Source: an uncultured Bacteroidales bacterium
GTDB taxonomy: Bacteria; Bacteroidota; Bacteroidia; Bacteroidales; F082
Assembly (NCBI GenBank): GCA_947303085.1
Contig: CAMYXP010000001.1
Span: forward strand, 186,001 to 250,000
DNA length: 64,000 nt
Direction: 5' to 3'
Every line of letters starts with the position of its first letter. Within the stretch, counting starts at the first letter, position 1. Of this stretch, positions 25,621 to 33,624 are shown piece by piece. The notes beneath the pieces were generated by a model that did not search any database, had not been told where the DNA came from, and worked only from the letters and a program-made list of their open reading frames with translations. The position numbers were made by a program, and so were the translations under genes.

Positions 25621-26004
25621 ATGAAAAAGTTTTTTATTATTATCATTTTGCTTGCCCTTTTGGCAATTGTCATGAAAATTACTGTTCCGACTCCTGAAAA
25701 ACATAAAGAGGTCGCCAAGGAACGTTTAACTGAGATGGTTATGGATAAACTATCGGATTTTGATGGAGCCAAGGAAGCTTTGGAAGATTGTAATATTGAT
25801 CTTAACATATTGATTAAGATGGGATTAACCCAGCTTAAGATGAAAGACTATTTTGTCTGCAACGCAGGATTCATCAAATACGACGGCGAGGAATACATGG
25901 TCACATTAGGTATGTTTAACCATGTATTTGTTACGACAGATTATATCGACGAGGTTCAGGAAGCCAACGAGAAGTTGGAAGAACTGAAGAAAAAGTTCGA
26001 TTAG
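25621..26004 (+). CDS. Small membrane-anchored protein, DUF4359-like
   Basis: 127-residue protein. One N-terminal hydrophobic helix (~3-20, FFIIIILLALLAIVMKI) could be an uncleaved anchor. A mixed domain follows, with a KMKDYFVCNAGFIKYDGEEYMVTLGMFNHVF strand region, and then a coiled-coil-like tail (EVQEANEKLEELKKKF). The layout resembles the small DUF4359 family, but only tentatively. It overlaps the convergent transglutaminase-like gene by 4 bp. Confidence 0.7.
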   Translation: MKKFFIIIILLALLAIVMKITVPTPEKHKEVAKERLTEMVMDKLSDFDGAKEALEDCNIDLNILIKMGLTQLKMKDYFVCNAGFIKYDGEEYMVTLGMFNHVFVTTDYIDEVQEANEKLEELKKKFD

Positions 26005-26918
26005 TCGTTTAAATACTCAGCATTCCAGAACTTTTCAGCATCGGTGGTGACGATATAGCCTTCGTCGATGCCGTATGGAGTATATCCTGAAGGAATCAGG
26101 TTGACGTAGCTATTGCGGTCGACGCCTTCCACTTTGTAATCTTCCTGATAATACGACAATGTTCCCCAGCAGGAGAACCAATAGGTGTTTTTCGCCATAT
26201 AGGCGTAATAATCTTTATCTTTTTGAGCCTTTCCGAAAGCAGGATATATCAGCATTTTCTCGCCTGAGATGTAATGTTCGCGCATCTCTTTGAGTGATAG
26301 GGGAGTGCCGTTTTTATCCGTGACATAATGTCCACCCATATCGGTGTCGACCATAGCCCATTTGTTGAGTTCCGGCAGCCAAACCTCGTTGACGACGTGG
26401 CAATCCGGGTCGTCTTTGTCTTCTGACATGCAGGTGATATATCTCGCTTTGATATCTGCCGAAAGGAATAATTCGAAAGCAAAAATGCTATGCAGGCGGC
26501 AGTTGAAAGCAGGTTCGACATCTTTTATATATTCCCATAATCCGATAGCGTTCACGTCATTAGGCCATTTTCTTTGGTTAGCGTGCGGGATGTTTGATGA
26601 CACGAATTTCCCGATAGCTACAGCTTTCTCCCAAGTGGTGGCATTTTCAGGATAAAGAGTGTCTAGTTGGAAATAATCGCGAATCTCTTTTGCTCTTGCT
26701 TCGTCTTGAGCGATTTTCATTTCAAAAACGTTGGTGTCGGCGGCATATTCACCTGATGTGCGCAGCAATTCGAGGCGTTTGTTGAGCAATCCGATATTGT
26801 TTTTTTCAAGATAATAATCATAATTCGGTGCTTTTATCCAAACGATAACTGCAGTAATAATTGCCAAACCGCCAATAATGGTAAGAATGTTTCTGATAAC
26901 GGAGTAAGTTTTTTTCAT
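26001..26918 (-). CDS. Membrane-anchored transglutaminase-like protein
   Basis: 305-residue protein with one N-terminal membrane helix (~9-29) and a periplasmic or extracytoplasmic transglutaminase-like fold. A plausible Cys-His-Asp triad is Cys140 (AFNCRLHSIFAFEL), His174 (DCHVVNEVWL) and Asp191 (AMVDTDMGGHY). Such domains act as cysteine proteases, amidases or crosslinkers. No further domain identifies the substrate. The C-terminus (~210-305) is Tyr/Trp-rich. Single gene. Confidence 0.78.
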   Translation of the reverse strand: MKKTYSVIRNILTIIGGLAIITAVIVWIKAPNYDYYLEKNNIGLLNKRLELLRTSGEYAADTNVFEMKIAQDEARAKEIRDYFQLDTLYPENATTWEKAVAIGKFVSSNIPHANQRKWPNDVNAIGLWEYIKDVEPAFNCRLHSIFAFELFLSADIKARYITCMSEDKDDPDCHVVNEVWLPELNKWAMVDTDMGGHYVTDKNGTPLSLKEMREHYISGEKMLIYPAFGKAQKDKDYYAYMAKNTYWFSCWGTLSYYQEDYKVEGVDRNSYVNLIPSGYTPYGIDEGYIVTTDAEKFWNAEYLND

Positions 26919-26947
26919 GGTTAAGAAAGTTAATTTATTTGAGAACG

Positions 26948-26955
26948 CAAAGGTA
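26948..26955 (-). promoter_or_regulatory. -7 promoter element for the transglutaminase-like gene
   Basis: TACCTTTG on the minus strand, about 30 bp before the ATG. Confidence 0.5.
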
Positions 26956-26978
26956 AGGATTTTGCTGCATACATTTGT

Positions 26979-27014
26979 AAAAAAAGTAGAGACGCCATAT
27001 TATGACGTCTCTAC
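26979..27014 (-). terminator. Intrinsic terminator of the PFOR gene (GTAGAGACG palindrome)
   Basis: GTAGAGACG/CGTCTCTAC stem with CATATTATG between, followed on the minus strand by seven T residues. It lies 20 nt after the PFOR stop and differs from the copy at 2445-2480 by one base in the loop. Confidence 0.8.
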
Positions 27015-27034
27015 GGTTTTCGTTTCAGGAAATT

Positions 27035-30000
27035 TTATTTTCCTTCGCTCAGTTTCTTGTAGCCTTCATAGCGGAGTTTAGCAAACTGCTCGGTCTTGGT
27101 GAACAGTTCTTTTGCTTCCTCTGGGAAGGTTTTCAGCAGTGAGTTGTAACGGACCTCACCCATGATGAACTGCTGGAACTTGCTCCAGTCAGGCTCTTTG
27201 CTGTCGAGGTGGAAACCGTTCTGACCTGCTTCTTCCTCAGCTGGGTTGAAGCGCCAGAGGTGCCAGTAACCGCAATCGACGGCGAGTTTCTCTTCCATCT
27301 GTGAGTGGCCCATGCCAATCTTAATGCCGTGGTTGATACATGGAGCGTAGCAGATGACCAGTGATGGTCCCGGATATGCTTCAGCTTCCTTGATTGCCTT
27401 GAAATACTGGGCTTGTGATGAACCCATTGCTACCTGTGCCACATAGACGTAGCCGTAGCTCTTGGCAATCATGCCGAGGTCTTTCTTGCGCACCTTCTTA
27501 CCTGATGCGGCGAACTTAGCGACAGCGCCGGCTGGTGTAGCCTTTGATGACTGACCGCCTGTGTTCGAGTAAACCTCAGTATCGAGGACGAGGACGTTGA
27601 CGTCTTCGCCTGATGCCAAAACGTGGTCTAAGCCGCCGAATCCGATATCGTATGCCCAACCGTCACCACCGAAGATCCACTGTGACTTCTTCACGAGATG
27701 ATCTTTGAGGTCGAGGATCTGCATGCACTTGTCGCAGCCACATTTCTCGCAACCGGCAACGATCTTGTCGGCCAACTCAGCTGTCTTGATACCGTCTTCA
27801 CGGTTGTCGATCCAAGCCTGGAACAGCTTCTTGAGGTCGTCGCTGCAGCACTTGCAGTTGGCGATAGCGTCTTTCATGATGAGCTCGATGCGGTCGCGGA
27901 GCTTACGTGTGGCTGTTGCCATACCGAGACCGAACTCAGCGTTGTCTTCGAACAATGAGTTAGCCCATGCCACGCCCTTGCCTGAACGGTTGTTCTTGCA
28001 ATAAGGTGTCGCAGGTGCCGAACCGCCGTAGATTGACGAGCAACCTGTTGCGTTGGCGACCAACATTCTCTCACCGAAGAGCTGTGTGATGGTCTTTATA
28101 TAAGGTGTCTCACCGCAGCCTGCGCAGGCGCCCGAGAACTCGAACAATGGCTGTGCGAACTGGCTGTTCTTGGTGTTGGCATATTTGTCGATGAGGTTGT
28201 CTTTGTAGGTGACTTTCTTCTGACCGTATTCCCAGTTCTTGGCTTCGTTGAGCTGGCTTTCGAACGGTTTCATCACCAATGCTTTCTCCTTAGCAGGGCA
28301 GACGTCGGCGCAGTTGCCGCAGCCTGTGCAGTCCATGACTGAAACCTGCATTCTGAAGTGCATGCCTGCCAATTCCTTCGGCATCTTGACGTCGATGGCG
28401 TTCATGCCCTTTGGAGCCTTCTTCATCTCTGCATCTGTCATGACGACCGGGCGGATTGCTGCGTGAGGGCAGACCAAAGCGCACTGGTTGCACTGGATAC
28501 AGTTGGCTGGGTTCCACTCAGGAACGACGGTGGCGACGCCACGTTTCTCGTAGGCTGTTGTACCTGCAGGGAAGGTACCGTCGACGATGTCTTTGAATGC
28601 GCTCACTGGGAGGTCGTTACCGCACTGGGCGACCATCGGACGCATCACCTTGTTGATGAACTCAGGATCGTTGGCGTTGTGCTCGAACACGAAGTCTGTT
28701 GTGCAGTCGAGTTTTGCCCATTCGGCCGGGATCTCAACCTTTGTGATCTCACCACCGCGGTCGACAGCTGCATAGTTCATGTTGACGATGTCTTCACCCT
28801 TCTTGCCGTAGCTCTTCACGATGAACTTCTTCATCTGCTGCACTGCGAGGTCGTAAGGGATAACGCCTGAAATCTTGAAGAATGCGCTCTGGAGGATGGT
28901 GTTGGTACGGTTACCAAGGCCAATCTCGTTAGCGATCTTAGTAGCGTCGATGATGTACATGTTGATGTTGTTGAGAGCCAAGTATTTCTTCACATAGTCA
29001 GGAAGATGTTTCTTTGTCTCAGCAACGCTCCATGGTGAGTTGTAGAGGAATGTTCCGTTCTTCTTCAAGCCACGGAGGCAGTCGTATTTCTTAAGATATG
29101 ACGGGACGTGCACTGCCACGAAGTCAGGTGTGCCGACGAGATAAGGAGCCAAGATTGGCTGGTCGCCGAAACGCAGGTGTGAGCAGGTGTAGCCGCCTGA
29201 TTTCTTTGAGTCGTAGTCGAAGTAAGCCTGGCTGTACTTGTTGGTATTGTCGCCGATAATCTTGATGGAGTTCTTATTGGCACCCACAGTACCGTCAGCG
29301 CCGAGGCCGTAGAACTTGGCTTCGAATGTGCCCTTTGGAAGGATAGAGATCTCTTTGCCGACCTTGAGTGAACGGTGTGTCACATCGTCGTTGATACCGA
29401 CGGTGAACTGGTTCATTGGCTTGTTAGAAGCGAGGTTCTTGTAAACTGCCAAAATCTGAGCCGGTGTGGTGTCTTTTGATGACAAACCGTAGCGGCCGCC
29501 GATGATGAGAGGCTTGCATTCTGCCGGGATATCTTTGCAATTTGCAAATGCTTCGACTACATCGAGGTACAGAGGATCGCCGTTTGCACCCGGTTCTTTT
29601 GTTCTGTCGAGGACGCAGATGCGTTTCACTGTCTCAGGAAGGACTGCACCGAGGTATTTCACGCTGAATGGACGATAGAGGTGAACTGTGACGAGACCGA
29701 GTTTCTTGCCTGCTTTGTTCTCCTTGTCGATGACGGTTTTGATGACGTCGTTGACTGAACCCATGGCGATGATGACGTCAGTTGCGTCTTTAGCGCCGTA
29801 GTATACGAATGGAGCATATTCACGACCGGTGATCTTGCTCAGCTGTTTCATATATTTAGCTACGATGTCAGGAAGAGCGTCATAGTATTTGTTCTGCAAC
29901 TCTCTTGTCTGGAAGTAGATGTCAGGGTTCTGTGCTGTACCGCGTGTCACAGGGTGCTCTGGGTTAAGAGCTCTGTCGCGATAAGCCTTCAAAGCCTTGT

Positions 30001-30592
30001 AGTTGACGAGCTTGCGGAGTTTCTCCATGTCGGCTGCCTCAACTTTCTGGATCTCGTGTGATGTGCGGAATCCGTCGAAGAAGTGGAGGAACGGGACGCG
30101 GCCTTCGATTGCTGCGAGGTGTGCAACAGGGGCGAGGTCCATGATTTCCTGCACTGAGCTTGTTGCCAACATTGCGAAACCTGTCTGGCGGGCACTCATC
30201 ACGTCGGCGTGGTCGCCGAAGATTGACAATGCCTGTGCTGCGAGAGCACGTGCTGAGACGTGGAATACGCCTGGGAGCAACTCACCGGCGATTTTGTACA
30301 TGTTAGGGATCATCAGCAATAAGCCCTGTGATGCTGTGTAGGTGGTGGTCAAAGCACCAGCCTGCAATGAGCCGTGCACTGCGCCTGCAGCACCAGCTTC
30401 TGACTGCATCTCAACGACTTTTACTGTGTCGCCGAAAATATTTTTCTGACCTTTTGCTGCCCATTCGTCGATATACTCAGCCATCGGTGATGACGGGGTG
30501 ATAGGATAAATGGCGGCAACTTCGCTGAACATGTAGGCAACATGGGCCGCAGCCTGGTTACCGTCGCATGTCATAAACTTTTTTTCTGCCAT
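27035..30592 (-). CDS. nifJ: Pyruvate:ferredoxin (flavodoxin) oxidoreductase
   Basis: 1185-residue single-chain PFOR that oxidises pyruvate and CoA to acetyl-CoA and CO2 and reduces ferredoxin; central to anaerobic energy metabolism. The N-terminal domain holds the pyruvate pocket (YPITPSSPMAEYIDEWA). The ferredoxin domain has two 4Fe-4S motifs, CIQCNQCALVCP (~697) and CTGCGNCADVCP (~753). The C-terminal TPP domain shows GDGWAYDIGFGGLDH (~970) and SNTGGQSSKATP. Extra cysteines (ACAGCGE, CEKCGCDKC) fit the third cluster and the linker. The acetyl-CoA feeds Pta-AckA at 60.5-62.8 kb. It lies 31 bp after the Cys/His-rich lipoprotein gene. Confidence 0.97.
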   Translation of the reverse strand: MAEKKFMTCDGNQAAAHVAYMFSEVAAIYPITPSSPMAEYIDEWAAKGQKNIFGDTVKVVEMQSEAGAAGAVHGSLQAGALTTTYTASQGLLLMIPNMYKIAGELLPGVFHVSARALAAQALSIFGDHADVMSARQTGFAMLATSSVQEIMDLAPVAHLAAIEGRVPFLHFFDGFRTSHEIQKVEAADMEKLRKLVNYKALKAYRDRALNPEHPVTRGTAQNPDIYFQTRELQNKYYDALPDIVAKYMKQLSKITGREYAPFVYYGAKDATDVIIAMGSVNDVIKTVIDKENKAGKKLGLVTVHLYRPFSVKYLGAVLPETVKRICVLDRTKEPGANGDPLYLDVVEAFANCKDIPAECKPLIIGGRYGLSSKDTTPAQILAVYKNLASNKPMNQFTVGINDDVTHRSLKVGKEISILPKGTFEAKFYGLGADGTVGANKNSIKIIGDNTNKYSQAYFDYDSKKSGGYTCSHLRFGDQPILAPYLVGTPDFVAVHVPSYLKKYDCLRGLKKNGTFLYNSPWSVAETKKHLPDYVKKYLALNNINMYIIDATKIANEIGLGNRTNTILQSAFFKISGVIPYDLAVQQMKKFIVKSYGKKGEDIVNMNYAAVDRGGEITKVEIPAEWAKLDCTTDFVFEHNANDPEFINKVMRPMVAQCGNDLPVSAFKDIVDGTFPAGTTAYEKRGVATVVPEWNPANCIQCNQCALVCPHAAIRPVVMTDAEMKKAPKGMNAIDVKMPKELAGMHFRMQVSVMDCTGCGNCADVCPAKEKALVMKPFESQLNEAKNWEYGQKKVTYKDNLIDKYANTKNSQFAQPLFEFSGACAGCGETPYIKTITQLFGERMLVANATGCSSIYGGSAPATPYCKNNRSGKGVAWANSLFEDNAEFGLGMATATRKLRDRIELIMKDAIANCKCCSDDLKKLFQAWIDNREDGIKTAELADKIVAGCEKCGCDKCMQILDLKDHLVKKSQWIFGGDGWAYDIGFGGLDHVLASGEDVNVLVLDTEVYSNTGGQSSKATPAGAVAKFAASGKKVRKKDLGMIAKSYGYVYVAQVAMGSSQAQYFKAIKEAEAYPGPSLVICYAPCINHGIKIGMGHSQMEEKLAVDCGYWHLWRFNPAEEEAGQNGFHLDSKEPDWSKFQQFIMGEVRYNSLLKTFPEEAKELFTKTEQFAKLRYEGYKKLSEGK

Positions 30593-30623
30593 ATTTCTTT
30601 TAAAAATTTAGATTTGATTCAGA

Positions 30624-31088
30624 TTATTTGTTGTGCTGGCAACCTTCATGCTGATGTTCGCATTTCTCATGATTGCCGTCGCATTTTTTACCTTCTTCAT
30701 GTTTGCATTCGTGCTTGCAGCCTTCATGTTTGCCTTCGCATTTTTCTTCATGTTTGCAGCACTCAGGTTTTCCTTCTTTGCAGCATTCAGGTTTTGGCAT
30801 GTTGGCCTTCATTTCTTCCATTTTCTTTGCCATGTCGATAGCCTCTGCTCTCTGTTCCTCATCGAGGTCTTCCCAGTTGGCAAGAGCTTTCACCATAACG
30901 TCAATCTGAGCCATCATCTCCGGGCATGGAGCCTGCTGATGGTGATTGCATTCATGATGTTTGTCGCACTGCTCTTTCTTATCTTTGCAGCATTCTTTCT
31001 GTTCGCAATTTTCCTTGTTTTCCTGTTTGTCGCAGCATGATGTCATCAAAAATGCCACGAGACCGATTGCTAAAAAGTACTTTTTCAT
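30624..31088 (-). CDS. Cys/His-rich lipoprotein, putative metal binder
   Basis: 154-residue lipoprotein (lipobox LMTSC, Cys18). After the lipid anchor it has 17 cysteines and 12 histidines. Two Cys/His clusters (~19-55 and ~102-152) are separated by a plain helix (~57-97, DEEQRAEAIDMAKKMEEMK). The C-terminal cluster repeats KPECCKxxx and GCKHECKHEE-type units. The composition strongly suggests binding of soft or borderline metal ions (Zn, Cu, Fe, Cd) or redox chemistry, but no family was recognised. It is located between a DivIC-like gene and PFOR in the same direction, with gaps of 45 and 31 bp. Confidence 0.8.
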   Translation of the reverse strand: MKKYFLAIGLVAFLMTSCCDKQENKENCEQKECCKDKKEQCDKHHECNHHQQAPCPEMMAQIDVMVKALANWEDLDEEQRAEAIDMAKKMEEMKANMPKPECCKEGKPECCKHEEKCEGKHEGCKHECKHEEGKKCDGNHEKCEHQHEGCQHNK

Positions 31089-31133
31089 TTTTTTAAGATT
31101 TAATTGATATTTAACGTTAAATTAATTCAAAAA

Positions 31134-31430
31134 TTATTTTTTTTTCTCCAAAATATAAATCACCTCATCGTCGCGCTTCATCTTGTGCTGCTCCCTTGCC
31201 ACCTTCTCAAGCAATGCCGAGTCTTTTTTCAAATCGTGAAGCGTTTGCTCTTGTTTTTCAATCTCTCCATCGTAATATTCAACCTGTTTTTTCACCTTGC
31301 GGAGCTTACGGTAACTCTTGCCCTGCTCGAAGATGTTATACTGGTCGAAAAACACTATAATGGCGGCGAAAACGAGCGTCGCGATGATATATTTGTTTGT
31401 GAGTTTCTTTAAAAAACCTTTAAAATTCAT
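31134..31430 (-). CDS. DivIC/FtsB-family cell division protein
   Basis: 98-residue single-pass inner-membrane protein of the septum formation initiator family, which helps assemble FtsL/FtsQ at the division site. One membrane helix (~14-30, YIIATLVFAAIIVFFDQY) precedes a coiled coil (~38-75), and the characteristic tail AREQHKMKRDDEVIYILE closes the domain. The leader is ~10 nt from a TATCTTTG promoter. The Cys/His-rich lipoprotein gene follows 45 bp downstream. Confidence 0.88.
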   Translation of the reverse strand: MNFKGFLKKLTNKYIIATLVFAAIIVFFDQYNIFEQGKSYRKLRKVKKQVEYYDGEIEKQEQTLHDLKKDSALLEKVAREQHKMKRDDEVIYILEKKK

Positions 31431-31446
31431 TAATTTTTAATTTTTG

Positions 31447-31454
31447 CAAAGATA
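31447..31454 (-). promoter_or_regulatory. -7 promoter element for the DivIC-like gene
   Basis: TATCTTTG on the minus strand, 17 bp before the ATG at 31430. Confidence 0.5.
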
Positions 31455-31475
31455 CTGCTTTTTCTGAAATTTTTG

Positions 31476-31483
31476 TAATTTTG
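31476..31483 (+). promoter_or_regulatory. -7 promoter element for the transglutaminase-like operon
   Basis: TAATTTTG, 20 bp before the ATG at 31503. Confidence 0.5.
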
Positions 31484-31502
31484 CAGAATAAATATTTTTG
31501 TT

Positions 31503-33131
31503 ATGAAAAAAATCTGTATCGCATTGATTTTCATGGTTGTAGCATTCGCTTCCTTCTCACAGGACGACGATGCATATCAGAGGTATTTGCAGCAGCAGAA
31601 CCAAAAAATGAAACAGCAAAAAGAACAATATCAGAAGGGTTTGGCCGATAAAAACAAGGAATATCAGGATTATGTGGAGAAACAAAACAAGGAATTCGCT
31701 GATTTTGTGGCCAAACAATGGGAGCTTTTCAATGATTTTAAAAATGACAGGCTTGAGATGACAAAGCCGAAGATTGAAAAAGCGCCAGTGGCTGAAAATA
31801 CTGGTGAAAACATGAATATCAAGTCGTCGGTGATTGCATATATCAACGAAGGGGAGCTGCCGAAAGTGACTCATTCGATGGCGGTGGCTTACGAAGATGA
31901 TGACGATAACAGCTATGAAGTGAGAAACCGTATCGGCAAAGACGGCGCTGAAGAGCTTCCGACCAAGGATTTCGACAAGTCGAAAAAGCTTAAAATCGAT
32001 AATAACACCAATGTTTTGCTGAATTTCTACGGACGTGAGGTGACGATTCATGTCGACCCGAAACTGAAGGTGAGAAGCTCGGGTGTTGACGAGAAAAAGG
32101 TGGCTGAATATTTCTCAAATATTGCTAAATGTCAGGATGAGACAAATGCTTTGTGGGGTGAGATTGACAACGTTGTCAGCGAGTTCGGACTCAACGAGTG
32201 GGGCTACTTCTGCCTGCTGCGCACCCTTTCCGAGAAGATGTTCGAAAACATCAACGACCGCGTGCTTTTCTGCTTCTACATGCTTCGTAACGAAGGAGGC
32301 TTCAAGACACGTCTGGCTCGTGGTCAGAACAGCGGCAGCCTGACGTTGCTTATCGCCATCGACAACAGCAAACAGGTGTATTCTTATACATATTTCCGCT
32401 TCGACGACGACGCTACGGGTAAAAACAAGGTGAAATATTACTGCGTTTACGGCGGCGGCAAAGCGAAAGAAGCTGTTTATTCGTACAACTTCTGCGAGCA
32501 GGACGCCTCGAAAAAACAGATGCGCCTCGACTTCGACAACAACCTCAACATGGGCGCTTGCGACGTCAACAGAACGCTCCGTCTCACGAAAGAAATGAGC
32601 ATCACGCTGCCGTACAACAAATCGCATATCGCCTACCTCGACGATGTCCCGATGACAGTGTTCCCGATTTATTTCGCGACCCCGGTATCCATTGAGGCTC
32701 AACAGGTTCTGCATCAAAACTTCGTCGAGATGAAGCCTCAATACACTCCGACACAGTTCATCAGCATGCTACTGCATTTCGTGCAGACCGGCTTCGAATA
32801 CAAGACCGACGAGGAGCAGTTCGGCTACGAGAAATATTTCTACCCTGAGGAGGTCATCGGCTATCCTTACTGCGACTGCGAAGACCGCGCCGCGATGTTC
32901 GCCTGGCTCGTGCAGAAATACACCAACGCCAAGGTCATCGGACTGCAATACGAAGGACACGTCGCCACGGCAGTGTGGTTTGGTGACGACGCTGAGGTGA
33001 AAGGCGACGGCTTCATGTACGGCGGCAAGAAATACTACGTCTGCGACCCGACCTACATCAACGCGTCGATTGGTATGACAATGCCGCAATACAAAGGAAA
33101 AACGCCTAAGGTAATAAAGCTTAAGAAATAG
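31503..33131 (+). CDS. Exported protein with C-terminal transglutaminase-like domain
   Basis: 542-residue protein with a signal peptide (~1-19, ending ASFSQ). A Gln/Lys-rich, probably coiled-coil region (~22-90) follows, then a large central domain of unknown type. The C-terminal papain-like transglutaminase fold has a likely triad Cys459 (CDCEDRAAMFAWL), His486 (GHVATAVWF) and Asp515 (YYVCDPTY). The protein is expected in the periplasm. No exact family is recognised. The stop codon TAG is the first three bases of a 34-bp repeat shared with the phosphofructokinase gene at 47.2 kb. Confidence 0.8.
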   Translation: MKKICIALIFMVVAFASFSQDDDAYQRYLQQQNQKMKQQKEQYQKGLADKNKEYQDYVEKQNKEFADFVAKQWELFNDFKNDRLEMTKPKIEKAPVAENTGENMNIKSSVIAYINEGELPKVTHSMAVAYEDDDDNSYEVRNRIGKDGAEELPTKDFDKSKKLKIDNNTNVLLNFYGREVTIHVDPKLKVRSSGVDEKKVAEYFSNIAKCQDETNALWGEIDNVVSEFGLNEWGYFCLLRTLSEKMFENINDRVLFCFYMLRNEGGFKTRLARGQNSGSLTLLIAIDNSKQVYSYTYFRFDDDATGKNKVKYYCVYGGGKAKEAVYSYNFCEQDASKKQMRLDFDNNLNMGACDVNRTLRLTKEMSITLPYNKSHIAYLDDVPMTVFPIYFATPVSIEAQQVLHQNFVEMKPQYTPTQFISMLLHFVQTGFEYKTDEEQFGYEKYFYPEEVIGYPYCDCEDRAAMFAWLVQKYTNAKVIGLQYEGHVATAVWFGDDAEVKGDGFMYGGKKYYVCDPTYINASIGMTMPQYKGKTPKVIKLKK

Positions 33132-33162
33132 TTTAGAGTTGAGAGTGTAGAGTTTAGAGTAG
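33129..33162 (+). repeat. TTTAGAGT repeat beginning at a stop codon
   Basis: 34 bases starting with the TAG stop (TAGTTTAGAGTTGAGAGTG...) are identical to 47216-47249, which also start with a TAG stop. Related AAGTTTAAAGTTTT tails continue to 33180. Confidence 0.85.
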
Positions 33163-33186
33163 TTTAAAAGTTTAAAGTTTTAAGAA

Positions 33187-33624
33187 ATGAACAAAAGAGT
33201 TTGGACAATCATCCTCATCATTTTGGTAGCGGCTGGTGTCGCGTTTGCCGTATATTTCATTTGGTTTCACAAGGAATACGTACAGCCGGAATACGATGAG
33301 CCGGAGGTGTTTCACGACATAGAGTTTGACGCCGACCTGCTCATAGGTGTGTGGAAAGAAGGTGAGAACTATTACCGTTACAACGACGACGGCACCGCTG
33401 TCACATGGGATCTGGCCGACGACGTCCAGGAAGACGAAGGCACGGAGCTGTCGTGGACGCTTGAAGGTGACATCTTCACGCATTATTACCAGATGGAGAT
33501 TGGCGGAACCATTCCGAAGACCTTCAATATGAAGGTTCTCGACCTCGACACCATGAAATATAACGACGATTACGGTGTGAGCCACACCTTCTCGAAAGTG
33601 GAGGAACTGCAGCTGTTTAACTGA
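33187..33624 (+). CDS. Hypothetical single-pass membrane protein with lipocalin-like strands
   Basis: 145-residue protein, not recognised. An N-terminal membrane helix (~6-28, VWTIILIILVAAGVAFAVYF) is followed by an acidic linker and a beta-rich domain (~50-145). The phrase LIGVWKEGENYYRYNDDGTAVTWD resembles the opening strands of lipocalin-like domains in Bacteroidota proteins. It follows the transglutaminase-like gene, separated by the TTTAGAGT repeat, and is likely co-transcribed. Confidence 0.7.
   Translation: MNKRVWTIILIILVAAGVAFAVYFIWFHKEYVQPEYDEPEVFHDIEFDADLLIGVWKEGENYYRYNDDGTAVTWDLADDVQEDEGTELSWTLEGDIFTHYYQMEIGGTIPKTFNMKVLDLDTMKYNDDYGVSHTFSKVEELQLFN

Noticed and set aside
30633..31040. 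Phenylalanine-rich open frame opposite the Cys/His-rich lipoprotein.
   Set aside because: Its hydrophobic composition follows from reading Lys/Glu codons in reverse; there is no start context or known family.
33129..33180. CRISPR or other array.
   Set aside because: Units are short, irregular and not separated by unique spacers; no cas genes are present.
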